Part shown: piece by piece, positions 56,787 to 64,000 of the stretch | Layout: every line of letters starts with the position of its first letter | How positions within the stretch are numbered: the stretch's first letter is position 1 | Notes under the pieces: model-generated | The model's database searches: none | The model's input: the letters and a program-made list of their open reading frames with translations, nothing else | What the model was told of the DNA's origin: nothing | Position numbers and translations under genes: made by a program | Source: Amycolatopsis bartoniae | GTDB taxonomy: Bacteria; Actinomycetota; Actinomycetes; Mycobacteriales; Pseudonocardiaceae | Reading direction: 5' to 3' | NCBI RefSeq assembly: GCF_014191255.1 | Contig: NZ_JACHWH010000001.1 | Location: 1,116,001-1,180,000 of the forward strand | DNA: 64,000 nucleotides

Positions 56787-59700
56787 GTGAGCGAAACGAA
56801 CACCATCCATCAGACGCGGACACGGCGGGGACCTTCGTACGACTACGAAGCACTACTAGATGAACATTTTCAGCACCTTGTGCAAGCCTTACTACTGAAG
56901 CAGCACCCAAACTTGCAGTGCTTCCCGGTTGGAATGCCCGACGGCGGCCGCGACGCCACAGCGGGCGACACAAGTGAAAATGACTCCATTATTTTTCAGG
57001 TAAAATTCGCGCGTGATCCATCAACAATCAGCGATAAATACGAGTGGGTCAAGAAGGCTATTGAGGGCGAGGTCACGAAAGTGCGCCGTCTAGCCGAGCG
57101 CGGGGCACGGAAATACTACCTGGTAACAAACCTCCCGGCGACGTCACATCTCGAATCCGGGACGATCGACAAAGTCAATTCCTTCGCCAAAGAAGTTTTA
57201 TCGATCCCGTTTCAATGCCTATGGCGGGACGACCTAGATCGCCGACTCGATGGCGAGTTCGACCTCAAACTGCGTTTCCCGCATCTACTAACCGGACCTG
57301 ATCTCCTTCGGCTCATCTGGGATCGGGCGAGTGACACTCATATTCTATCCGAGGCGCGTGCGACGATAGAAACGTACCTAAGAAACCAATTCGAGGCGGA
57401 TGAATTTCTTCGCTTCAAGCAAGTTGACATGTTGTCAACCAAGCTGTTCGACCTTTATATCGATGTGCCAGCTGTCCCCTCACCGCGGAAGCGGGGAGCG
57501 CCAAGATTCTCGCAAACATATGTTGACACAGTCACGAGGATAGGTCGCGCCTTAAGGAGGCTGGAGCCAGAGGAGGCGGCTATTCAGGCGTATCGACGGG
57601 TTAGTGAGGGAATTGGCGCCTCTGGTCTTTTTGCCGACATGATTCACCTTACACAGGTACCGCAGGTAGTCATAGAGGGTGCACCAGGGCAAGGAAAGAC
57701 CACGCTAACCCAGTACCTGTCGCAGATACAGCGAGCGCGATATCTAGGCAAGCTAGAAGCGTTAGCACAACTACCCAAGACGCACACCTCCGGGCCCATA
57801 TTTCTCCCGATTAAGCTAGAACTTAGAGATATCGCAGTTTGGCTAAAGGGCGTAGACCCCTGGAATCGCGACACCGACGCGCGGCACGGGCAGACAGAAT
57901 CACTCGAATCAGCGATCGCCGGCCATATCAGGCGCTACTCGGGAGGGCGCCAATTCTCGGTCGAGCATGTACATTCGCTCATGCAATCAATTCCTATTCT
58001 TTTATGCCTAGATGCACTCGATGAGGTTGCAGACCTGGACGATCGAAAAAGGGTAGTCGAAGAAGTTGAGGCTGCCATTACGCGACTAAGTGGGACGCCA
58101 GGAAACTTGGTAGTAATCGTAACCAGTAGACCAACCGCGCTCTCGAACGCGCCAACTTTTTCGCCGGAAAAATTCCAATACTATAGCCTTGCGTCAATAG
58201 ATCCGAATCTTGCGTTTCAGTATGCGCGCAAGTGGTCAACTGCCCGGGGGATTCGTGAAGATGTGAGAGCGGAGATCGATTCGATTCTTCGCACGAAACT
58301 TCAATCACCTCATATGGCGGAACTAGCTAAAAACACGATGCAGCTAACGATTCTCCTGACGCTAATCTCCTCACGCGGATCCAGCCTGCCAGACAAGCGT
58401 ACCGAACTTTATACGGCTTACCTCGAACAGTTCTTGAGCCGAGAGTCGGACAAGGATCCGAGTGTACGGGAACATCGAGATCTGTTGATGGAGCTGCATG
58501 GTTACTTGGGCTACTACCTTCATGCAAATGCCGAAGGAAATAGGTCTTCCGGGCGCATCTCAAATGAGAATTTGCGGCAGCTTTTAGTTGACTATCTTGA
58601 GAGAGAAGAACAAGATACGTCTATTGTCGACAAGATCTTCAAGGCAGTAGTTGAGCGCGTAGTTGCACTTGTTTCTCGGGTCGAAGGGACACTGGAGTTC
58701 GAAGTCCAACCGCTTCGAGAATATTTCGCAGGGCATTATCTTTACCACACTGCCCCTTACTCCCCGCCCGGACGGGAACGCAAAGGAACGAAGCCTGACC
58801 GTTTCGACGGTATTGCTAACAACCCTTATTGGTTGAACGTCACCCGATTCTATGCGGGCTTCTTCTCTAAAGGTGAGCTATTTGACCTTGCCCATAGGGT
58901 TTGCGACCTACTTGAACAGTCCGAGCGGGATGGCGTAACGTATCCTCGGAGGCTTGCGCTTTCGTTGCTTCAAGACTGGGTCTTTTCTCAATCACCGAAA
59001 GCTGCTCGAATGGTAGTAGACGCGCTGTTCACAAAACAAGGAATGGCTTGGGCTGCCTCAGTTATTAGGAACCCCGTTATAGACATGTTCGAGAACTCGA
59101 GCTTCTACCTTCCAGTTGGCTCTGGCGGGGCCGATCGCGCGCAGGAAATCTTGCAGTCCGAGATCGTAAGGCATCTTTCGACTGATCGACTGGAACCCTT
59201 GTGTGCCTTGCTCGAATCCGTATCTGAACCTGAAAGTTTGCGTCGTTTCGTCGACGGGAATCCTTCTTTCCGTGAGGGTAATGGACGGAAAGATGCCCGG
59301 TGGGTTTTGATACGTGGACTACTTTCCGCAAACGACACTGATTCGATGGAGCGATTTGAAGAAGTTGTTGGCAAGCTTAACAGAATAGAGCTTGCGAAGC
59401 TATTGCGTGTGATGACGCTGTCATATGCGGAATCCATGGATGGGATGCAAGCCGGGGCTTGGCGGGAGGCCATGTGTCGTATCCTCGATTTAGGGACAAT
59501 CCGACCTCCTTCGATGCATCCGGACTGCCCCTCAGCGCTATTGCTGCTCCGAGCACACCCCACGGTGTGGATTGACGATCTGCGCCACGGACGGTCCGCC
59601 ACCCGCATGTTCGGGTCTCGGCTTTCCGGGGAAGCATCTTCCCGAGATCTCAATGAAGGAGGAAGACGCGCCCTGGAAATTTTCACGGAAATAGAGGAAT

Positions 59701-60575
59701 ATCTGGATGGAGGGATGGCGCGTACGTCACTCGCCCCCTGGGTACATTGTGTCGACACATTGGAGCGTGAGTTCGGGCGCAGCTGGTCCACCATCACAAT
59801 CAGCTGCGAGGCCGCAGCGATCGTTTCTCCAAAGGAAAGAGCTAAGGGTGTCACGAGTCTGTTTGACGAGGACGCTAGTTTGCCGAAACGATTCAGGATG
59901 ATCAGATGGAAGGGCAATGATGCTCAATGGTGGGCAAACGAATATGAGCAATGCTCGACGATTGCTGATCGTCGAATTTGGCTGACCGGCGTATGCGTAT
60001 GGACTTCGCCAGATGTATTCGCCCAGCTGCTGCCTCGCATCGAGGACGCTCTGGCGGCCCTGGATAGCAGTGACGCTTGGATACTACTAAATACGATGAA
60101 CAGCGCTTACTCATATTCCAAGCTATTGAGCAAGAGGCTCCAAACCCACCAAGTCTTGACCAGTCTAAGAGGGCGTTCAGTCGCCGTGCTTTTGTTAACT
60201 ATCCGACGGTCCGATAAAGCGACTCAACTTCAGATTATAGATGATTTTTTCAGCGATTATGTGCAGGATGGCATAGTTGCCCATGAGATCCTCCCATTAG
60301 TGGGCGACCGCTTCTTATTCGATGGAGAGTCGAATTTGATGGACCTTGAGACATTGAAGGCGTGCGCCAGGTTTGGCAGCCTTCTTCCCTACGGAGGTTG
60401 GGAGTTCGGAGTTGATCGAAGAAAGCTTCGCAAGATACCAGCCAGGACTATACTAGAAAATAGCGACATTTTGCCGTTGTCGATCGTCGGACCAGCATTC
60501 GATGCAGTTGACTATGCGGCGCCGAAAGCCAAGGCCGTTCTCCGCATAGCAAATCAGGAGTCTTGGTTCAAATAA
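56787..60575 (+). CDS. PD-(D/E)XK nuclease-like / NACHT-type STAND NTPase, candidate defence protein
   Basis: This 1262-residue protein has three parts. Residues about 15-170 resemble an Mrr-type restriction endonuclease fold: a helix with HFQHLVQALLL, then D56 in PDGGRDA, and Q71 and K73 in FQVKF (a D-QxK variant of the PD-(D/E)XK centre). Residues about 290-480 form a P-loop NTPase with Walker A GAPGQGKTT (K304) and Walker B LLCLDALDE (D409, D412, E413), as in NACHT proteins. QPLREYFAGHYLY near residue 645 ends the STAND module. A helical, repeat-like C-terminus of about 600 residues could sense a ligand. GTG at 56787 follows GAGGAGG by 8 bases; 34 extra upstream codons from 56685 have no ribosome site. 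It is monocistronic. Confidence 0.85.
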   Translation: MSETNTIHQTRTRRGPSYDYEALLDEHFQHLVQALLLKQHPNLQCFPVGMPDGGRDATAGDTSENDSIIFQVKFARDPSTISDKYEWVKKAIEGEVTKVRRLAERGARKYYLVTNLPATSHLESGTIDKVNSFAKEVLSIPFQCLWRDDLDRRLDGEFDLKLRFPHLLTGPDLLRLIWDRASDTHILSEARATIETYLRNQFEADEFLRFKQVDMLSTKLFDLYIDVPAVPSPRKRGAPRFSQTYVDTVTRIGRALRRLEPEEAAIQAYRRVSEGIGASGLFADMIHLTQVPQVVIEGAPGQGKTTLTQYLSQIQRARYLGKLEALAQLPKTHTSGPIFLPIKLELRDIAVWLKGVDPWNRDTDARHGQTESLESAIAGHIRRYSGGRQFSVEHVHSLMQSIPILLCLDALDEVADLDDRKRVVEEVEAAITRLSGTPGNLVVIVTSRPTALSNAPTFSPEKFQYYSLASIDPNLAFQYARKWSTARGIREDVRAEIDSILRTKLQSPHMAELAKNTMQLTILLTLISSRGSSLPDKRTELYTAYLEQFLSRESDKDPSVREHRDLLMELHGYLGYYLHANAEGNRSSGRISNENLRQLLVDYLEREEQDTSIVDKIFKAVVERVVALVSRVEGTLEFEVQPLREYFAGHYLYHTAPYSPPGRERKGTKPDRFDGIANNPYWLNVTRFYAGFFSKGELFDLAHRVCDLLEQSERDGVTYPRRLALSLLQDWVFSQSPKAARMVVDALFTKQGMAWAASVIRNPVIDMFENSSFYLPVGSGGADRAQEILQSEIVRHLSTDRLEPLCALLESVSEPESLRRFVDGNPSFREGNGRKDARWVLIRGLLSANDTDSMERFEEVVGKLNRIELAKLLRVMTLSYAESMDGMQAGAWREAMCRILDLGTIRPPSMHPDCPSALLLLRAHPTVWIDDLRHGRSATRMFGSRLSGEASSRDLNEGGRRALEIFTEIEEYLDGGMARTSLAPWVHCVDTLEREFGRSWSTITISCEAAAIVSPKERAKGVTSLFDEDASLPKRFRMIRWKGNDAQWWANEYEQCSTIADRRIWLTGVCVWTSPDVFAQLLPRIEDALAALDSSDAWILLNTMNSAYSYSKLLSKRLQTHQVLTSLRGRSVAVLLLTIRRSDKATQLQIIDDFFSDYVQDGIVAHEILPLVGDRFLFDGESNLMDLETLKACARFGSLLPYGGWEFGVDRRKLRKIPARTILENSDILPLSIVGPAFDAVDYAAPKAKAVLRIANQESWFK

Positions 60576-60589
60576 TCGCGGCCTTGTGA

Positions 60590-60709
60590 TCATCCCGTCG
60601 GTCGGTGGACGTTCCGTCGTGCCGCAACCGCCGCGCTCAACTGCCCCCGGGGTGGCCAAGTTGCGGTCTGACCGGACGTGGTTGCCATCAGGTCGGCGAC
60701 GGGATGACC
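60590..60709. repeat. Imperfect palindrome (element A, copy 2)
   Basis: The outer arms begin ATCATCCCGTCG on the left and end CGACGGGATGACC on the right; the inner ends read GCCGCAAC and GTTGCGGT-like, as in the palindrome at 1220-1371. It starts 14 bases after the NACHT gene stop. The remaining sequence to 60964 (about 250 bases) shows no supported gene or site. Confidence 0.65.
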
Positions 60710-60964
60710 GGCGAGTACCTAGCTCTGCCAGAGCAACCATACGTGTCCTCCCCTCGTCATCCCACACCTGCCCGCCGACGAGGACACGCTCGCCGGCTTG
60801 TCTTGCGGCGGCTGCGGAGCTGCCTCGCCTCCGGCGAATCGCCGCGCCGCAGCTTGCAGGCGTCCCCTGCAATAAAGATGAACTCTGAACGCCAGATCGC
60901 AGTATTGGCCAACTCGCGCTGAACCAAAGCCGTGGCGCTACCCACAGGTGGTCGCGACCGTCCC

Positions 60965-61222
60965 CTACCCCTTCCGGGTGACCAACGTACCGCGCCCGAG
61001 GACCACGGTCACCACGCCTTCCTCCCGCAGCGCCGTGATCGCCCGCGCAGCGGTCGCCTTCGCGACGCCGTAGATCTCCGCCAGCTCCGGGCCGCCGGGT
61101 AGCTTCGATCCTGCAGGTAGAGCGCCGGATTCGATGTCGCGGCGGATGTCGTCGGCGATCTGGGCCCAGACGTACTCCGGTCCGTGGTGGTCGATGCGGC
61201 CAGAGCGGTCGTGCCATGACAT
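60965..61222 (-). CDS. Small GntR-type winged-helix regulator
   Basis: The 85-residue protein is only a GntR DNA-binding domain: EYVWAQIADDIRRDIESGALPAGSKLPGGPELAEIYGVAKATAARAITAL, then the wing VVTVVLGRGTLVT. It has no effector domain, like short GntR repressors on actinomycete plasmids and integrative elements. It is divergent from a second GntR gene; the 150 bases between them carry two repeats of GGTAC-TAG-GG type (61265-61275 and 61285-61295) that may be operators. Function as a repressor of the element is inference. Confidence 0.75.
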   Translation of the reverse strand: MSWHDRSGRIDHHGPEYVWAQIADDIRRDIESGALPAGSKLPGGPELAEIYGVAKATAARAITALREEGVVTVVLGRGTLVTRKG

Positions 61223-61264
61223 GTCGCAACGCTATGCAGCGTCATCCTCCTGCATTCACACCTC

Positions 61265-61295
61265 GGTACTAGTGGGTTCCTATAGGTACCTAGGG
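61265..61295. promoter_or_regulatory. Paired GntR-like operator sites
   Basis: GGTACTAGTGG and GGTACCTAGGG repeat directly with 20-base spacing, about two helical turns. They lie in the divergent region between two GntR genes. Confidence 0.4.
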
Positions 61296-61375
61296 CGTGC
61301 TGTCGCCGCCTCACGAGCGCGTCGCGCCGTGGTGGGTTGCGGCCGAGTGGAGTCCACCGAATCCCTGGAGTGCTG

Positions 61376-61945
61376 ATGACCCTGTTCGAGGAGTTGGAGC
61401 CGGAGATTCCCGGCACGCTCTACGAGAAGATGGCCGAGCATCTGACCGAGCGCATCAAGCGCGGCGAGCTGCGGCCCAACTATCCGCTCCCCAACGAACG
61501 CCGGTTGGCGGAGGAGTACGGCGTCTCCTTGGGCACCGCGCGACATGCCACACGGCTGCTCAAGTACCGCGGTCTCGTGATCACAGTCCGCTCGAAGGGC
61601 ACCTATGTCACCACGCTGGCCACCTCCTCAAGCTTGCTCAGCGATGCTGCCGTCGCCGAGACCAGCGGCTTCCTGGACAACGCACGCCCTGACGATCTCC
61701 CCCGTAATCTGGCCTCGACCGCACGACAGGGAGGCTGGATGACGCACGCCGTGCCAGCATTCACCGCCGAGTCCACCCGGGCCGTCCTCGATACAGCCTG
61801 TCGGATCGCGGGTGTGGACTGGCAGGGGGCAACTCTGATGCGTCTCGGCGAAAACGCGCTCTACCGGCTTGCGTCTGCGCCCATCGTCGTTCGGATCGCA
61901 GGAGGATGGACTACTGGTCGACGATCGAGAAGGAAGTGGCAGTAG
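61376..61945 (+). CDS. GntR-family regulator reading into a phosphotransferase remnant
   Basis: The first about 85 residues form a GntR winged helix (LYEKMAEHLTERIKRGELRPNYPLPNERRLAEEYGVSLGTARHATRLL, then KGTYVTTL). After a short linker the frame goes on without a stop into the N-terminus of an aminoglycoside-phosphotransferase-like domain (ENALYRLASAPIVVRIA), then ends after a frameshift. A ribosome site GGGAGG with ATG at 61739 lies inside, so originally two genes probably overlapped or were adjacent; the regulator's own stop may have been lost. ATG at 61376 is preferred over one 39 bases upstream. Whether the regulator part is functional is uncertain. Confidence 0.65.
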   Translation: MTLFEELEPEIPGTLYEKMAEHLTERIKRGELRPNYPLPNERRLAEEYGVSLGTARHATRLLKYRGLVITVRSKGTYVTTLATSSSLLSDAAVAETSGFLDNARPDDLPRNLASTARQGGWMTHAVPAFTAESTRAVLDTACRIAGVDWQGATLMRLGENALYRLASAPIVVRIAGGWTTGRRSRRKWQ

Positions 61946-62592
61946 CCCGCTGGTTGACGACGCAGGACTTCCCCGCCGGGCGACTGTCTCCTCCTGCCGA
62001 ACAGCCGCTGTTCGCGGCCGGCCACCCAGTGACCTTCTGGGAGTTCATCCCCCGGTGACGTGGCCATGCCGGATGACATCGCCGCGCTCGGGAAGGCTCT
62101 GCGCCAGCTGCACCAGCTGCCCTCCCCCACCGAGTTCCACCTTCCGCGGACCGACATCCTGTCTCGGGTCCGGCCGCGCGTGACAGCTTCTCCCGTCTCG
62201 GACGACGACAAGGAGCTGCTGTTGCAGCGATGCGAGGAGCTGCAGGAGGCGGTCTCCCAGCTCCAGTTCCCACTGGATGAGTGCGCCATCCACGGCGACG
62301 CGCACATCAAGAACATGATGATCAGCGACGCGGTCCCGTTCTCATCGACTTCGAGAACTTCTCCTGGGGACAGCCCGAGTGGGACCTCTCGACGACGGCG
62401 ACTGAGTACGTGACCGCCGGATGGTGGACGGACTGGGACGGCTTCCCGACTCTGCGCGCGACCCATGAGATCAAGATGACCACGTGGATCATGCAGAACG
62501 CCAACAACTCCCCGGAGATCAAGGCCGAGTTCGAGACCCGGATGCACACCATCCGCACCGGCGAGGCCACGGGCAACTGGCGCGCGTTCTGA
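61739..62592 (+). pseudogene. Aminoglycoside phosphotransferase-family gene, broken by three frameshifts
   Basis: ATG 61739 begins THAVPAFTAESTRAVLDTACR and LGENALYRL in one phase. Near 61905 the phase changes and reads YWSTIEKEVAVARWLTTQDFPA to HPVTFWEFIP. Near 62055 it changes again to GDVAMPDDIAALGKALRQLHQL, on to the kinase loop IHGDAHIKNMMISD. Near 62338 it changes a third time to LIDFENFSWGQPEWDLSTTATEYV and ends EATGNWRAF at the stop near 62592. Together the pieces cover a whole APH-type kinase with the HGDxHxxN and DFE motifs. A segment after GWWTDWDGFP seems shortened too. It is therefore a dead gene unless sequencing errors explain the shifts. Confidence 0.7.
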
Positions 62593-62596
62593 GCGC

Positions 62597-63330
62597 TCAA
62601 GCCGCGGGCGGCAAGGCCAGCTTGGGGTAGCGCGCCTTCAACAGCTGATCGAAGTTCTGGGACAGCTCGCGCTCCGCCTTCACCGACCTCAGCGCCTTAC
62701 AAAAGTCGGTCAGGTACCGCAGGTACCGCATCGACTGCAGGCCGTCGGCGAGTTCGACGGCCTCCGTAGCGAGCGCCACGCCCTCGTGTCGCTCGCCGTT
62801 GGCGAGCGATCCAGCCGCCGAGACCGTCTGGATGAACGCGCGCGTCCTCGGTGGTGTCAGCACCGGATCAATCGCCTGCGCCGTGAAGTACTTCGCGCGG
62901 TGCCCGTCGCCGAGGTCACGGAAGCAGTGCGACCCCTCACCGGCCAACTCCAGCGCGTCGAAGTAACTGACCCATTCCGGGTCCGCCCCGAGGTTCCGGG
63001 TCTCGAACGCTTGTTCCGCGCGGTTCAGCGCTGCAGCAGTGCCGGACTTGTCCGCGAGACTCGCCAGAGCGCGCGCTTCCATCGCCAGGAACATCGCGGA
63101 CACGGTGTTCGTCGCCCGACGGAGCGTTGCGCTCTGGGCTGCTCTCGCAAAACTCACCGCGGGGTGAAGTAGCGCATCGCCACACCGTGGCGCCCGGCGT
63201 CGTACGCGCTCCAGCCGAGCAGCTGAGCGACCTCCGCGGCTGCGCCGAAGATCTCCCGCCGGATGGGCTCGGGGTGGTGTTTCCGCAGCAGCGGCACCAC
63301 CTGGTCGCGGAAGAACTGGATGAGCATTCG
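62597..63330 (-). pseudogene. Truncated XRE-type regulator, TPR C-terminal part
   Basis: The minus-strand frame from 63157 to 62597 reads SFARAAQSATLRRA and further TPR-like helices to the end KARYPKLALPPAA. Directly upstream, in another phase (63330-63154), IRREIFGAAAEVAQLLGWSAYDAGRHGVAMRYF precedes it. Joined, they match the sensor half of Streptomyces-type XRE regulators (AGRHGVAxRYFxxALxxA). One frameshift near 63160 separates the two pieces. The DNA-binding N-terminus is missing; the reading ends near 63330, where an unrelated fragment on the other strand begins. It is a pseudogene. Confidence 0.65.
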
Positions 63331-63332
63331 CC

Positions 63333-63737
63333 GCGTGTGGCCGAACGGCTCACACCGGCCCTGCCACCGCCTGCACCAGCCGCGCCTATTCGGCCGACTG
63401 CGCCTCGCCCCCGCTACCTCGACGCCGCCGTTCGCGCGGAGGCAGCGAAGGCCCGCCAGGCGCCCGGGGCCAGCGCAACGCCACTCTCTGCGCCGCCGCC
63501 GTCGCGCTCGGGCACCTCGTGGCCGGAGGCGCACTGTCCGAACAGGACCACGAGGCTGTATTGCTCACCGCCGCCGGACGGCACATCGCGGAAGGCGCCT
63601 ACAGCGAACACCAGGCGCGGCAAACGATCGCCTCCGGCCTCGCGCCGGACACAACCGGCCCCGCCCCATCGCCTGATCACTCACCCGGGGAGGAGACACC
63701 ACCGTGCCTGTTTCGGTCGCGACGAAGGCGCACATAG
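63333..63737 (+). pseudogene. Fragment resembling a primase/polymerase (replication initiator) C-terminus
   Basis: Plus-strand pieces in two phases, RYLDAAVRAEAAKARQAPG and then QRNATLCAAAVALGHLVAGG and EHQARQTIASGLAPD, together have the pattern of the C-terminal helix bundle of bifunctional DNA primase/polymerase proteins of actinomycete plasmids (RNxxLNxAAFALGxLVAAG, then ARRTIxSGL). A one-base shift lies near 63470. The catalytic domain is missing; the fragment begins against the truncated XRE gene on the opposite strand. It supports a plasmid or integrative-element origin of this stretch. Confidence 0.5.
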
Positions 63738-63955
63738 CGCCACCAGAAGTACACCGCCCACACGCCAAAGATCAGTGTGAGCAGCCCTTGCGTCCAGCAC
63801 ACCAGACCGTCGGACCACACTGCCCAGAACGTCACCTCACCGGCAGTCCCCACGGTTGTGACCACCGCTCCCGCCAGCGCTACGGGGATCGAATTGGGAT
63901 GTGGTGGCTCTATCGGCATGTCGTCGAGCCTCACACGTCGGAATCTTGGTCGCAT
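63677..63955 (-). CDS. Small membrane protein
   Basis: The 92-residue protein has two predicted membrane helices: SIPVALAGAVVTTVGTAGEVTFWAVW and GLLTLIFGVWAVYFWWRYV. A basic end (RLRRDRNRHGG) follows. The start may be ATG 63955 or the ATG 12 codons later (MPIEPPHPN), which begins just before the helix. The 3' end overlaps the primase-like fragment by about 60 bases on the other strand. Function is unknown; small membrane proteins of this kind are common on actinomycete integrative elements. Confidence 0.5.
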   Translation of the reverse strand: MRPRFRRVRLDDMPIEPPHPNSIPVALAGAVVTTVGTAGEVTFWAVWSDGLVCWTQGLLTLIFGVWAVYFWWRYVRLRRDRNRHGGVSSPGE

Positions 63956-63978
63956 GCCACCGAACGGAGCAACTGATC

Positions 63979-64000
63979 ATGCCCGCCCCTCGTGCCCTGT
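63979..64000 (+). CDS. Possible gene start, cut by window end
   Basis: GGAG lies 9 bases before an ATG at 63979; the frame reads MPAPRAL and is open to the window end. Too short to assign. Confidence 0.25.

Larger units (their letters stand above)
56306..64000. mobile_element. Probable integrated element (tRNA-associated island), right end beyond window
   Basis: From the half tRNA rightward, base composition falls (clearly in 56.7-60.6 kb, near half GC by eye). Rare codons TTA, CTA, ATA and AGA appear, and genes are regulator, NTPase or broken types with no core function. Fragments resembling a primase/polymerase end and plasmid-type GntR regulators fit an actinomycete integrative element. 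No integrase gene or intact tRNA is seen in the window, so the other boundary must be past 64000. The 481 bases from the half tRNA to the next gene hold no supported gene. Confidence 0.55.

Overview
The window is high-GC actinobacterial DNA. GTG starts, ATGA overlaps and strong third-position GC are typical throughout. The first 21 kb follows, almost gene for gene, the Mycobacterium tuberculosis Rv2201-Rv2218 block (asnB, adoK, erpA, DUF3043, cobT, ilvE, leucyl aminopeptidase, E2 component, TIGR01777 epimerase, lipB, lipA). An EspG/PPE-like trio, a bacterial G1 glutamic peptidase and an LtrA protein sit beside this core. Together they suggest a Pseudonocardiaceae member, perhaps Amycolatopsis-like; that genus guess is inference.

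Layout. 1-9.4 kb: the 3' part of an asparagine synthetase, adenosine kinase, ErpA, a DUF3043 membrane protein, an aldo/keto reductase, an IspD-type cytidylyltransferase, CobT, IlvE and membrane proteins. 9.4-21.7 kb: PepA, then a 2-oxoacid dehydrogenase and lipoate block (lpdA, sucB, epimerase, PAP2, lipB, lipA) interrupted by an F420/LLM oxidoreductase, a TetR with two operators, and an SDR. 21.7-30.4 kb: DedA, CutC, a long acyl-CoA dehydrogenase, a patatin, an L,D-transpeptidase lipoprotein, a sirtuin and LtrA. 30.7-38.6 kb: an MFS exporter, a G-rich degenerate repeat array, dnaE, a secreted G1 peptidase and a class-V aminotransferase. 38.6-45.1 kb: a sugar-uptake locus with GH3 glycosidase and LacI facing a binding protein and two permeases across a promoter and operator. 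45.1-45.9 kb: a decayed sortase and surface-anchor locus. 45.9-56.1 kb: aldo/keto reductase, TIGR03085, DUF1992, a two-component system, a secreted phosphodiesterase, an orphan ESX-associated trio, and a flavin monooxygenase facing a TetR across two palindromes.

At 56264-56305 there is a geometrically exact 3' half of a tRNA-Val(UAC) with no 5' half. To its right base composition and codon use change: TTA, CTA, AGA and ATA codons become common. This looks like one junction of an element integrated in a tRNA gene. Its cargo includes a 1262-residue protein joining a PD-(D/E)XK nuclease-like N-terminus to a NACHT/STAND-type NTPase and a long helical C-terminus. It is a strong candidate for an anti-phage defence protein. 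The rest (60.9-64 kb) holds two divergent GntR-type regulators and several broken genes: a phosphotransferase with three frameshifts, a headless XRE/TPR regulator, and a fragment resembling the C-terminus of a primase/polymerase. This suggests an eroding integrative element.

Non-coding structure is notable. One palindromic element occurs at 1.2 kb and again at 60.6 kb. A dispersed repeat occurs at 10.9 kb and 28.4 kb. Several bidirectional terminators and three clear operator sets are also present.
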